Program-made: the position numbers and the translations under genes
Shown: piece by piece, positions 51,801-63,039 of the stretch
Layout of the letters: each line of letters starts with the position of its first letter
How positions within the stretch are numbered: position 1 is the stretch's first letter
Source: Taenia hydatigena
Taxonomy: Eukaryota; Platyhelminthes; Cestoda; Cyclophyllidea; Taeniidae
Assembly: GCA_036345935.2 (NCBI GenBank)
Contig: JADWOT020000010.1
Coordinates: forward strand, 3,712,182 to 3,776,181
Reading direction: 5' to 3'
Length of the DNA stretch: 64,000 nucleotides
Notes under the pieces: generated by a model
Database searches by the model: none
Seen by the model: the letters and a program-made list of their open reading frames with translations, nothing else
Told to the model about the DNA's origin: nothing

Positions 51801-53024
51801 CTTTTCGCTTCCAATGTTTATGGGGAGGAAGATAGCAGTTGGTCCATAATGACTGTCATGGAACAACGTTGAAGTAGCTATCATCTCATTGGTAGATGAT
51901 AAGTTAGACCACGACGTTGACCGTGCTTGAGATGCAAGCTGGCATGACCGCCAAAATTTTATGATCTGTTGTCAGAGGTTGCGATGGTTCCGATGCCAAA
52001 TGTGGTCTTAAGCAATGCGCCCGTAGAAAGCTGGAACAGAAGTTAACGTCGTGTTCACAGGCACGAGCACGCACACGCAGCATGGAATTAAGATGGATTC
52101 CTCGATAAGAAGTGTCTGAAAAAGTATATTCTCTTCTAAATTGCACCTAATTCATACATCCATTCTGAGTCTATCATATGAAGCATTTATCATGTGGTCA
52201 TGCCCCATTGGCCTTGGTCTTTTAAAAAAAATCTCAAAGTAGACGGTCCGATAAGGTTCAGGCGTATGCCGACCATTAGCAGCTCACGTAGTTGATCGTA
52301 GACACGTTGTCATTTATAAGTGCGCCTCCTCAGAAATGTCTTATTACGGGGATCCTGTTTGTAATTTGAAAAAGAAGTGCAAAAGTTGGCATGGCAAGGC
52401 AGTGTCAGCTAATCGCGCACCTACTACATGACACTTCGTGGAGATGTGGAGAATGAGTAAGTTGCCTTTTTATCATCTCGGTGTGCTCCTTGTGAAAGTG
52501 CTAAGAGCTCTTATTTTCAAAACCAACTTTCCGCAACAGTTAATCTCTTATTGGTTTGTCATTGGTTTCACTAGTCCTGCAGCCGCATGATCGGCTCGAT
52601 TGATCATTCAAACAATATACGGTGCCATGATGTCAGCACGATTTTAATCCATTTAAATGCGTTTAGTGGGTTAAGTATGGAAACATTTTGTAATTTTCTG
52701 CTGCATCTGCCCTTTGCCATCGATGAGCGTTACTAAGGCTGGTATTAAACATGTGTGCACAGGATAGATGCCTAATTAATGGAGGGTGTTGGAGACTAGA
52801 TTAGGCAGTCTCCCTTCCACCACGGTTTTGAGCTGGCCCTGATCATACAGTAATCACTGTCACACCCACAATCTATCTGCAAGCACTAAGGACCAATAAG
52901 GGAAGATTGGCACATGGAAACGCCCAATGATTTGCCGCCATAGGGGAACTTTTAGAAGACATTAAGACAGCATTCTGGGCGTGTGGACACTTGTAGCATC
53001 ATCTACTCATGCCTTAGCCTATTA
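48873..53024. other. Long stretch without a recognised gene
   Basis: This is largely single-copy within the window. One diverged match to the Q repeat lies at 51,320-51,500, and one unit of the ~48-bp tandem repeat near 51,275-51,325. A 71-codon minus-strand frame at 50,350-50,565 has near-balanced base composition and an ATG, but no domain or copy supports it. No RNA gene or array was seen. Confidence 0.4.
51320..51500 (+). repeat. Strongly diverged fragment of Q
   Basis: The order of landmarks follows 14,120-14,300: 'gcattacattgtggcgg' against 'gcattgcggtcac', 'aattgaactgtactttac' against 'aatttaactgtacttcac', and 'ttgctgtggtttaacag' against 'ttttgtggtttagcag'. The divergence is much greater than between the main Q copies, so this is an old fragment. 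Confidence 0.5.
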
Positions 53025-54083
53025 AACGCATCGGGTCGGCAAGGGTTGCGGTTACAGAAGCAAAGTACAGAGAAATCTTATAAAATTCAATCATTTCCAA
53101 TTACAAATACAATTAGGGTAATAAATTTGGAAATAAGCCAAAACAGCGCACAATCTTAAAAATCGTATTAGAAAATTCTAATATGCATGCAGTAAAATGT
53201 ATCTTTTTACAATTTTTATATTTACCACAGATTGCAAAACCATAAAACTTAGGTGTTTTATGTTACACAAAGTCGTAATTTTGCCTATATTCCTTTGAGA
53301 AAATACCTTGACTAAAATGCAGAATATACAAATGCGCCTATTTTATGCTGAGAAAATCTATCCTTGAATCGTTACATGACTGCGAAGTAAATTTTCTTTG
53401 ATTCTTAAAATTATCGGCTGCTTTTGTTGCCAAACATGAAAGAGATGTTACCAGCTTCCCTTTAAGTTCGCGATTTGTCAATTCATACCATTACCCACAA
53501 GCTGCTTCCTCAACTTCCCCTTCTTTTTAGATATTATATCCTTATTTGGGCAGGTGCGTCACTCAGATCAACAGGTGCCATGATTCGCTGCTGAAAGGAA
53601 TAGCTTGCAAGTCAGAAAGCAAGGCATCGTCATTGTGGTAAAGCGGCAAAAGCGAAGCATTTCTGACCGTGTCAAGATACTGTCGCCTCTACTGCGAATG
53701 TTTGATCTTGTTTTCGGCAGAAACCAGCTCTAAATTGTCTGGCTAACGAGACACAGAACATGCGAGAATAGATGTATGAAGCTTAATTAATGGCACAGTG
53801 TAGAGATCGTGACCTGCTTCTTTGGTTTTTAATGCATGGGTATAAATGATCGATTGCATTCGCATAGGGTTTGGCGAGATGTTTTAACACTAGGCGAATC
53901 TTCGAACCCTACTTCTCTGCAATCAGTCAAAAGAGTCTATCGGCGATGTCAAGTAATCCTAATACTACGTCAACTCTGGCCTATTTAGCTAATTAGCTAG
54001 TGCGTTTGGGGATATTTTGCGTGTTTGAGTTTGGTGTACTAGTTCCTAACTGTGTAACCTCATATTTAAATGCACAGGTAATT
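53025..54083 (-). repeat. E2-related block upstream of the zinc-finger gene
   Basis: This is the reverse complement of 32,147 to about 33,260. Matching marks include 'ttggtgtactagttcc' near 54,034 against the reverse of 32,180-32,200, and the stretch near 53,925 against 'gactgattgcag' at 32,288. It stops about 35 bp before similarity to the zinc-finger pseudogene family begins (near 54,118). Confidence 0.75.
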
Positions 54084-54283
54084 TTGTTTACGCAAAGTAA
54101 AAAATATGAAACTTAAGTTCCACGAGTGAGATCCGCTCACGAGATCGGCGCTACGAATATCGCAAATGATATCTAGTCACTAAATTTTAGAAGAAATGAG
54201 CCAAGGTCAGCACCCGCAGAGGCCAAAAAGTAAGACTTTAGAAATTCTAACAATGCCAAGTAAGAGATGCTTGATGGTATTGT

Positions 54284-55365
54284 ATGAAGGCTTTTCGTGC
54301 TTTTAAAGGAGCAAGGAAACTGCCAAAGCAGAAACACGTGGCCCCAGACGCCCCAAGTGGAGGTTCCAGCGATGAGATGGACGACAAGAGAAGGTTAACC
54401 CAAGCACTTATGACCAACCCGGAAGACGAGATTAATTTCCTCGAAGAGATAAAAGTAAGTATGAGGTTTTTTTAATTATCACGTGTGTCTTAACTTTAGT
54501 GGCGATGTCTTTACCTATACCACCACGTATTTGCCTTAGAAGATGCTCAAGAACAATGACACCCGACTAACCTACATGTTCGGTGGGAATGTCATCAAGA
54601 ACCCATTAGTACCTGATCGAGCGGCGCAGTTGGGATGCCTCATGGATTTGCTCTGTACGCGGCTGTGGTATAAAGCCATGCAAATTATATGCTCATCATG
54701 AGGAAGTTTGTATGCTAGTGCACCATTCTATTCGTCTAAAACAACTTTCCCATTCTGAGCAATCCTGCTAAATGCTTGTTTTATATTCTTGTAGGCGAGA
54801 AGAAAGGTGATGGTAAATACAAATGTACTAAGTGTGGCGAAGAGTATAACAACTTGGATGACATGCACCAACACCTCCTGCGCCACAGTAAATGCAGGTT
54901 CTACTTCTGCGTGCAATGTCTCGAGGGATGCAACACGTTTACGGACATGGTGCACCACAGGAAGATGACACATGGTGGTAAGGTTTGATTGCAGTCAGTG
55001 TTCATTGCTCTATTACTAATTACAATGAATAATACTTTGTACTTCTTGTAAAAGATGTATTTGAGTTGCCGCCATCAATTCAGGAAGTTGTGAGGAAACT
55101 GAAAAGACCCGAGTGCGAGGAGCCTCCTCAGTCCTCTATGTCCAAAGAGCTGGAAGGGAGTCCTCCTGAAAAAAAGTACAGGATAGAGTACCGCTGTAGT
55201 GTATGCGGATCCACTTTTGACCGGTTGGATGTGAGGTTATCACACACAGAACAGGAACACCCAAATGAACGCGACGTCATTGACCGCTTGCGTGTTCGCC
55301 TCATGCGTGCTGCACTCAATCCTAATGCAGATGAGGATGAGGATGCTCCGAATCCTACCAGCTAG
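54284..55365 (+). CDS. Three-finger C2H2 zinc-finger protein, four exons
   Basis: The predicted exons are 54,284-54,454, 54,540-54,654, 54,795-54,977 and 55,055-55,365. They sum to 780 nt, giving 259 aa plus a stop. Introns are 85, 140 and 77 nt; donors 1 and 3 (GTAAGT, GTAAGG) are good, while donor 2 (GTACGC) is weak and least certain. Three canonical fingers are visible: C106/C109/H122/H126, C134/C137/H150/H155 and C204/C207/H220/H225. The spacing is C-x2-C-x12-H-x3/4-H. There are no TGEKP linkers, and the tail is acidic (NADEDEDAPNPTS). C2H2 fingers bind DNA or RNA, or mediate protein contacts; which applies here is unknown. Four decayed copies of exons 1-3 lie elsewhere in the window, and this is the only one with intact zinc ligands. 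A nuclear role is inferred from the fold only. The 3' flank runs into an assembly gap and no poly(A) signal is seen before it. Confidence 0.8.
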
Positions 55366-55475
55366 ACTTGAGAGAAAATGTATTCACGTGCTGGCACACA
55401 TGTATATGTATAGTGCTCTTTGTGACTGCTTCTTTAACAGGAATTTCGCGCTTCTTCGATGCGATGATGCCTCTA

Positions 55476-55881
55476 NNNNNNNNNNNNNNNNNNNNNNNNN
55501 NNNNNNNNNNNNNNNNNNNNNNNNNNNNNNNNNNNNNNNNNNNNNNNNNNNNNNNNNNNNNNNNNNNNNNNNNNNNNNNNNNNNNNNNNNNNNNNNNNNN
55601 NNNNNNNNNNNNNNNNNNNNNNNNNNNNNNNNNNNNNNNNNNNNNNNNNNNNNNNNNNNNNNNNNNNNNNNNNNNNNNNNNNNNNNNNNNNNNNNNNNNN
55701 NNNNNNNNNNNNNNNNNNNNNNNNNNNNNNNNNNNNNNNNNNNNNNNNNNNNNNNNNNNNNNNNNNNNNNNNNNNNNNNNNNNNNNNNNNNNNNNNNNNN
55801 NNNNNNNNNNNNNNNNNNNNNNNNNNNNNNNNNNNNNNNNNNNNNNNNNNNNNNNNNNNNNNNNNNNNNNNNNNNNNNNNN
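55476..55881. other. Assembly gap (406 N)
   Basis: A run of N begins 110 bp after the stop codon of the zinc-finger gene. Any frames drawn across it are artefacts. Its right flank is the ~48-bp tandem repeat, which may explain the assembly break. Confidence 0.99.
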
Positions 55882-56400
55882 GTGATATCCAAGTCCCTTC
55901 CTTTTGACTGCTTTTTATGCATTTTGACATTGTAAAGTAATTTTCCTTCCTTCGGCTCTAAATGAAGCGATTTGGCTCAATATCAATTTTCCTTCTTCTG
56001 CTTTATTTCATGTTTTGGATGCTTTGAAATTCAATTCTTTCTTTTATCCTCATTTTATGGATTATAGTGATTCACCACCGAATTTGCCCTTCCGTTTGCC
56101 ACTTTTAATGCATTCAAGCCTTAATTTTAATTCTCTGCTTCGTTGGCTCTATTCCGTTTCGCGCATTTCAATTTTGTGTATTAATTTTCCTTTTTTGTTG
56201 ACTTCATTTCTTGCATTTTAAATTTTGGGTTCAATTCCCTTATTTTTTGTCTCTTTCTTGCTTTTTTGCCTTTATTATCATTTTTTCTCCCTTAATTCTT
56301 TTCAAAGGTTTTGACCTAATGAACTCAATTTTCTTTCTCTTTAGTTTTATTTCGCGCATCAAATTCTTCAAAGGCTTAATTTGCTTTAAGCATTAATTGA
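55882..56400 (+). repeat. Degenerate ~48-bp tandem repeat array
   Basis: A pyrimidine-rich unit of roughly 48 bp recurs with heavy divergence. Each unit has a 'gcattttgac' or 'gcattt' element, then 'aattttccttc' and then 'ggctc'. It directly borders the assembly gap, so the real array may be longer. The same unit in the opposite orientation fills 63,040-63,790. Confidence 0.65.
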
Positions 56401-57009
56401 TGTCTTCACTCTTATAATGAACATTTTTGACTGCGCTAGTTGCAGAAGGTGAAACAATAGTAACGAATCAATGAGGGGATTTTATGTATCCAATTAAAAA
56501 TCCTTCTCGTCTAATGCATTAAAATATAATTGCACTTGAATGACGTTTTAATAATCATCTGCAATCGATTTCAGTTTACATAAATCTTAACGCATTATTC
56601 GGGGACAATAGCAATTTTACCGACTTCGCTGAACTAATGGCAAAATAAGATTATGCTAACTGTGTCAACACGGGATTGTCTGGCATCGTTTTAGGTTTTT
56701 TGCATGAAAATCTTTGAATTGCAGAAATCAATTTGATAAATGGCAGAAAAATCCATTTGAATGAATCTTCATCGTTAGGGATTCATTGTTGAATTTTATA
56801 AACAACCAATTAAAAATAACGCATGAGTCTATTTAATGGTCTGCTAAAAAGATTGATCATTGTTTATTATGCGTGCTACATCCTATAATCCTTCCTCCTC
56901 TTAGCAAAATTGAATAAAGGCATGGCCTGCGCAAGACTTCAGAAATCTATTGCTAAGCTTTATCAAAAAATACAAGAATTTCGTGTAGATTCTTTTAATT
57001 TGTTGACAT
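56401..57009. other. AT-rich stretch, nothing recognised
   Basis: This lies between the tandem array and the T repeat. It shows no gene, no second copy in the window and no structured RNA that I could identify. Confidence 0.4.
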
Positions 57010-60000
57010 CATTTTCAGCCCTGAGTGACTGCTATCCTCCGCAAAACTGAAAAAGTTGGTTAACCTTGGTCACTTTGTGCCATTCTTTTACATGATAATT
57101 GCGTCCATTATACAAAAATTGTAGGAGCTATCGATTTAGATCAAGGGCAAAGGCAAAGTAGTAAGGGAATAACTGTGGCCATTTACCGCAAATGAAGGTC
57201 AGAATAGTAAATTTTTTTAAGTGGGTGCAGCAAAACGCAAAATATTAACGAGACCATGGGTGCATTTTATGTGCCTTTCTTACTACTTTCAAACTGGCGG
57301 TAGATAAGGCGGATGAAGTTGACAAAGAGGTGAGAGTGAAAGAAGCTTCCACTATACCAAACAAATGTACTTTATCTGGCCAACCTCGCTTATATCATAC
57401 TATGCAAAACAACAGCTGCACTAAGCATTGTTTGATGCAATTTCAAGACATTGGTCAGGCTAGAACTGCTGGTGATAACTTTGTCGAAGTGACGGAGACC
57501 ACAGCTCTGACCGCGAGGCGGACAGAAACGGCGCTTGGGAGAAGGAATATCTTTTACTTACCTTTGCAGATTTATGCATTTACTTGAACATATCTCTGTG
57601 CTATTTGTAATCAATTTCTTTTTCCTTTAGCTGCATTCCATGCGTTCAGATTTTGTGAGAATTACTTCCTCTTCTGGCTCCACTTCGTGCATTCCGACTT
57701 TTGAAGCAAATTTGTTTTGTTTTTTTGAATCCAGTTCGAGTATTTTAACATCCCAAAAACAACTATTATCTTCTTTGGCTCCGTTTTTCCTTAGCAACTA
57801 GGTTGATGGAACCCTCCGTCCCGTGCTCACAAAAGCAAAATGAATTAATATTATGAGGGATTTCCCAGGTTTAATGTGCTGTACTACCCAGTTTGCCTCG
57901 TTTGCCTCCTGCCTTACTCATGTCGCCCGTTTTGATCAATGCCTCTGTGGCGTTGTGGTCCTTCTTTCTTCCTCTCACACGATGTCCACTTCAGTGTGCG
58001 AGAGATAGTGGAGAAGCCGCAGGAAGGAAAAGCGATTAAGTGTAGAGAATTGGTTTTGTAAGTGTTTGTCGGAGGGTTAGCAGAGAGTAGATTTGAGATC
58101 AAATGGGGGGCCTACTAGTCATCTAGCAAGCGACTCAATATGATTGTACTTCGTTCAGAATTAAACGGTTAAATTCGTTCACAAAAAGTTCATATGTGAA
58201 GAGGATGAGATGAATACGCCTTCGCATGTGCACATACTCAAGCACGCCGAAACGTTCCCACACGGTTCCGTGAAACACCGATGAAGACTTCTCCCCAAAT
58301 GGACGAAAATAAAAGCGGTTGATGGCACACTTGCACATGTACAAAATTTTGCGCAACCAGACAGACAACCGCTAGCACATGATAAGAAGGACACAGGTTA
58401 AGTAAAGAGGTAGAGGGAATCTGCACAAGGAACTTAAAAGAACTACACAATGAGGAAAGCAGGCAAAAGTTTGGCCAGTCTGCAAATTACGATGTCGGAG
58501 CAACGAGCTGGCCTTCACTCCCTGGGAGTAAATGAATAAGGAGTAGAGGAGAGGTCTAAGTAGATGCGGCTCTGGACAAAATGAAACGGTAGAATGAAAA
58601 ATGAAATAGGAAATCTAAGGGCAATCTAAGTTAAACTAGACTAAAATAAAGTCGAATCTAAGTAAGGTGTAATTTGATTAGATCAAGTCTAGCCTGTGTT
58701 AGTCAGATCTAATTTGTGAGTCTGCAAGTTATTTAATCATGCCATAATGAAGTGTGAGACTAGGGAAGAGATGAACGGCCCTTACCCAAAGGGTACCGAC
58801 AGACGATGAGATAGTAGGAGGCGACGAAAACATTGGTTGTGAGTTCAAAGGAGGTGAAGTTGTGATAAAAGTGACGAAGCCAGAGGGTGGGGCCGTCCTC
58901 CTATAACGTAACTCATTTTTGTGGAGATCAAGGCCCGTAGGGTCATAATACCCAGTGATGTCCTAGTTGCATTTAATAGACTTGTCGGTGTTGCGGCTTC
59001 TGATATTTGATTAGCAGGACGTATTTACCAGGTTGCCTGCGTCTTTCCTTTCGCTTGAGTCACGATAAGTTTTAGACATTGTTAAGCCTTATTTCCTGGC
59101 CTATAGTTGATTGGCGCCTCCTTTACCCACATCTGCAACATGGACAAGACTTGCAGTGTGCTCACTGCTCACATTCGGGTCGCTTAATACCCCAGTATAC
59201 TGTACGAATACCTTGCACCTGTTCGGCGTCCGGCCCTAATGCGCCAGACTACAGCACCTTAAAACCAGAATACAAGGATGTCAAAGAATTCAAGCATCCA
59301 TCTAGCTTGTATTCTCTGTTTAGCTTCGCTTTCCTTAATTCGCCGCAATCAACTGATGCTTAGCGTCATAGCCCGAGTCATTATAGAAATTGTTTTCCTA
59401 CCGAAGCACTTAATATCATTCATCTATTTATTTAATTGCACTTCAGCTCTCCAGTTACTAGAAGCAGAGGTAAAGGCTAAAGCGAATCTTTAGTTTTATG
59501 ACCTGCCTGCCACTTCATTTGCGCCTTCACCTCCCCACCTATCAATCCGCTGCCCACTTATCTATCTGTCCTACTTCGTGAGAGCGTGGCAGTCAATTTG
59601 GTCTACGTAGAGTAGAGTAGTCATGAGAGGAGGTACAAACACTAATAGCAGGTTGACGCGTTACCTAAACCTAAAGCGACGCGGGTTTTTAAAGTTGGGA
59701 AGGGAGTGAGGTCCTTAGGACTGGCTAGGGACTATTGTCAGGTTACTTGGAGTATGCAACAAAGGTCCAGGCACGTTTTTATCATCAATCGAGGAGCCAA
59801 AAGTAGGGAAGAAATCAAGGATATGGGACATGATGGCCAAAAAATGGCAAAAACAGGTAAAATGGCAAATGCGGTTTGAGAAGTCGCTAGTCTAATTGAT
59901 TACACAAAATCACCTTTAAAGTAGAAGTTAATATTTTATGGTACATCACACCACACTTCAGTACAGAAAATAAATTAATGAGTTTGAATAAGAGCGCTGC

Positions 60001-61360
60001 GCAATTTAATTAATTGGGGTATTGGAATGATAAATTTGCGTAGCAATGTCAACCACTCATTGAATGTGATAGGCGATGCAGTTGTGGAGTACTGCTTGTG
60101 ACATCTATGAAGACGAGTCTACCGAACCTCGGTCTGCCCGATTGATTGACCACCACGCCTCCCTCAAAGTAGACGATTTCCGGACTAGAGCGTACATGTA
60201 ACATCGGCTTGAGCTCAGTTCATCTCCAATCGCTCGCATTCGTAGGATGTTGTGCCAACAATTCAGCATTATTCGATTTTCCCATCATGCCTGAGTTCGG
60301 TGCAATTCAACAACATCTGCCATCCCTACGTCTGGATTATTCAACACAAAAATATTACGTCGTACGGGTGGTAGGCAAGGAAATCGCATGGTTGTAGAAA
60401 TGCTGACTTAGCCACAACGAACATACTCGCCGGTGGTGGTGTCCAATTATTCACATATAACGAGGCACTGTTTATAAGAGCGGCCACCCAGAAATAAAGG
60501 TCATTGCTGTAACAGTCTCGGCAAATCATCGGGGTCCAATTCTTGCTTAGCGGAAAACGCAACACACGTCATCGTCTAGATTACTAGAATATAGAGTCTA
60601 CAACTCTAAACTAACGACAACACTTTCCAGGAAGGTGGAGGCAGACAATGATCCCTGTCAGAGAGTGACGATAACTTGTAAGCACAAACTTCATAACAGA
60701 TAAAGGGAGGGCCCCCACCCAGCCACTCTTCTTGACCCAGAGCATCCAATCGTGGCTAATGTATTTGGCTTGATTATTTGTACAACACTTGGACGAATCA
60801 TACTTGATCGAAACAAGTAGATGACGACTTTCGTTACAAAGAAAACACGATAAAGTAGTGAGTACCAAGGAGTTGAGCTATTAGACAAACATGTAATTGA
60901 ATTTCTGCGTTGCACGTAGTGACAGAATTGCGCATATCAAAGGAGAATCCCTGTCCCTAAGTGCATTGCAGCAGCGGAAGTGGAATCAGAGGAGGGCAGA
61001 TAAGAATTTCTTGAAAATGAGAGAACGCGGGCGGACCTGCAGAATGCCTATTTTTCTTGTGAACAAGCGGATCGTCCTAATAATCGTGGATGAATCCACT
61101 TATACGCCTTATGTGGCCCTTTATTGGGCAGTGCTAATAAAATAGGTGTAATAATGAGGGCTTGTGTGGAAGCGCACCACGGAGTAATAATCAAATCGGA
61201 CTGTAATGAATATTCTGTAGCCAACTGAATTTGCCTGTTAGGGTTTACCAGGACGAAACACTGGATAGTTGTCATGGACAGATTTCGACCGCTACAGAAA
61301 AGGGGCAATTTTGCTCAATTCTCGGTTCCTCTCCATTAATTTAACGAATTGAGCCAGTAT
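57010..61360 (-). repeat. T segmental repeat, copy 3 (reverse)
   Basis: This aligns in reverse with 4,743-8,325 over its whole length. It includes the E1 block that copy 1 lacks, and lacks the E2 insertion. A run of the ~48-bp repeat lies at 57,600-57,790. The block ends inside the minus-strand exon at 61,292-61,606. Here that exon is intact, so this locus is the better candidate for the source of the exon tail seen at 4.74 kb. Confidence 0.85.
58177..58719 (-). repeat. E1 block, second copy
   Basis: This is the reverse counterpart of 31,002-31,564, flanked by the same T sequence on both sides. Its presence in two of three T copies suggests that copy 1 lost it, though insertion before the other two split is possible. 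Confidence 0.7.
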
Positions 61361-61606
61361 CTCGCAGCACTGGTCAAGATCGGAATCAGGTGAGACTCTG
61401 GCATCAATCGCTGCGGAGAAAGGCTCTTGCGGAAGGGTATGCAGGGTCAGCGGAATCCTTTGTTGCTGAGGGTGCAAGTGGATGTTGAACCTCACGGTTT
61501 TCATTCGATTCCGGAAATTAATTCCTTCCTTGAAATGGGGAAGATCCTCTAACGCTCCCACCAGTGTAAAGGGTTCCTCCTCTTCCTTCTGATCGATATA
61601 GTTCTT
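61292..61606 (-). CDS. Terminal exon of an unrecognised gene
   Basis: The minus strand is open for 104 codons after an acceptor 'ctctttcag' (AAG begins at 61,606), or after another at 'cttactag' (61,628). It ends in TAG at 61,292-61,294. The translation has strong coding character: KNYIDQKEEEEPFTLVGA at the start, VRFNIHLHPQQQRIPLTL in the middle and CCEILAQFVKLMERNREL near the end. It is soluble, with a likely C-terminal helix, and shows no membrane segment or known motif. An ATG at 61,746 opens a short hydrophobic frame that could be a first exon, spliced at a weak GT near 61,706; this is speculative. Its last 18 codons and 3' flank recur at 4,744-4,800. I do not recognise the family. Confidence 0.5.
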   Translation of the reverse strand, partial: KNYIDQKEEEEPFTLVGALEDLPHFKEGINFRNRMKTVRFNIHLHPQQQRIPLTLHTLPQEPFSAAIDARVSPDSDLDQCCEILAQFVKLMERNRELSKIAPFL

Positions 61607-61856
61607 CTGAAAGAGAGTACAGCGAGGCCTAGTAAGAGAGTTTGGGACGGGGATGAGTCATGCGCCTGGGAGTCACCAAGCTCAAATTGTTCCCCGCCCC
61701 TGGCCCACAAGGTACATTTAAAGAATATAAGCATTACAACAGTCATCCTGCGGAGTGCTTCGATGACAAATCAGCCCTGCTGGAGAAAGTTAAGATGCTA
61801 CTCGTCAGGAAGAATTAAAGCATTCAAGCGAATTTACTAAATTCTACATATCCGAA

Positions 61857-62243
61857 ATGTCTAGCCCAGCGATAAACCTTAAATGTAACTTAGAACATGC
61901 TTTAACTTTGTCGGAGAGCATAACCAGAGAGCAGGAAGTAACCATTGAGACTCTCTTACACTAATGATGATCTTATCAGCGAATTGAAGACATCGCAAGC
62001 TTCAAGAAGCCACAGTGCCGATACCGTCTCTTCTGTATGCGCTTTCACTGTTCCCATATTCAGGCAGACAAGGAACGTGAGATACTGCACAATGTAACGG
62101 GATTGTACAGTATGGTGGAAGAAAAAGATTCAAGAAAACTAGGAACCAGAAAAATTCAAATTGTAATTGAAAATGATGGTTTATTACTTATGGCTTCATT
62201 TATTCATTGCACTTGCCATCCATGCATGAGATTTTCGCCCTGA
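61857..62243 (+). CDS. Two-exon gene with a 42-nt micro-intron, 114 aa
   Basis: Exon 1 is 61,857-61,937, starting at an ATG (SSPAINLKCNLEHALTLSES follows). A GTAACC donor and 'cttatcag' acceptor bound a 42-nt intron (61,938-61,979) that contains an in-frame TAA and a 'cactaat' branch-like element. Exon 2 (61,980-62,243) is open to TGA and reads RIEDIASFKKPQCRYRLF, then IQADKEREILHNVTGLYS and SMVEEKDSRKLGTRKIQI. Removing the intron joins two good coding segments that are otherwise separated by a stop. The final part of exon 2 (from about 62,165) is less convincing, and a further donor could lie there. The protein is charged and helical in look, with no recognised domain. The stretch has no other copy in the window. 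Confidence 0.5.
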
Positions 62244-62754
62244 TTACTGAGTCATGTCGATCGACAGCCTGCTTATCTGGGCAGTCGTTGTGCGACGAAG
62301 GCACAACGCACGCACTAGTCGATCCATCGTTTGGCAGGCGTGAATGAGTCAGCAACGGAGCGCAGTCTGAGGGCAGTCCATTAAAATCTTAGCCACGCAT
62401 CTACCAATCCTTTCAGTTGTGACTTATTTATGACTGCATGTGGTCGCCATTTCTCATTGCCTTGCTGCCACTACCTTCGACTTGAACCAGAGTAGTAAAT
62501 GGTAAAGCAAGGTGGTCTTTTAAATACTAGCGAAATTGTCTAATAAAAAGATCTACAAAGTTTACTTTAATACTATATCTTTGCGACAAACAGGGACACA
62601 AGAAATGAGTATGTGGGGCTTAGATTCTGCTCGAGTGTGCTGCTACACTAAATGACTGCTAATGTGTTATGAATTGAAGATGATGCACACAGCTAAAAAT
62701 ATCTTCTGCCATCTGCTACCAGGAAGGAGCTTTGCTAATCACTCGTAATTGCAG
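62244..62754. other. Between coding-like segments; nothing recognised
   Basis: This is AT-rich sequence that could be an intron joining the upstream two-exon gene to the fragments at 62,755-62,939. I see no gene or repeat in it. Confidence 0.3.
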
Positions 62755-62939
62755 CGGCAAAATCAACTTCCACAAGATGTTCGGCTTCGCTACCACCATT
62801 CAGTAAGCTCTGAAGGCATTAAATTGCCAAAAAAGAAGTCGTTGAGCTGTTGGTGAAGACGAGGAGCGGACTGACTGCATCGCCATACGAGCCACAATTT
62901 GAAGATGCTAAACAAGTTTCTTCATGGATTCCTTGGTAG
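62755..62939 (+). CDS. Coding-like exon fragments, gene unresolved
   Basis: After an acceptor-like 'cgtaattgcag', 62,755-62,802 reads GKINFHKMFGFATTI with mostly C- or G-ending codons, then meets a GTAAGC donor. A second segment in another frame reads KEVVELLVKTRSGLTASPYE, then PQFEDAKQVSSWIPW, ending in TAG at 62,937-62,939. No simple intron joins the two frames: an acceptor at 62,864 would keep frame but drop part of the second segment. The first piece loosely resembles the end of an EF-hand loop (G-x-I-x-F), which is weak evidence. It could be the 3' end of the gene at 61.86 kb or a decaying gene. Confidence 0.35.
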
Positions 62940-63039
62940 TTTTGTTGGCCCATGCAAATTATGAACTTTAAATGCGCATTACAAGCATAAAACTCTTAGC
63001 GCATATTTAAGGCACGTTAAATTTTAAAGCGATTGATGG

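Noticed and set aside
55265..55930. Apparent 149-206 codon frames on both strands
   Set aside because: They run through the N gap; the open length is an artefact of undetermined bases.
56220..56245. B-box-like 'gggttcaattccc'
   Set aside because: It lies in the tandem repeat, without acceptor-stem pairing or an A box at the right distance.
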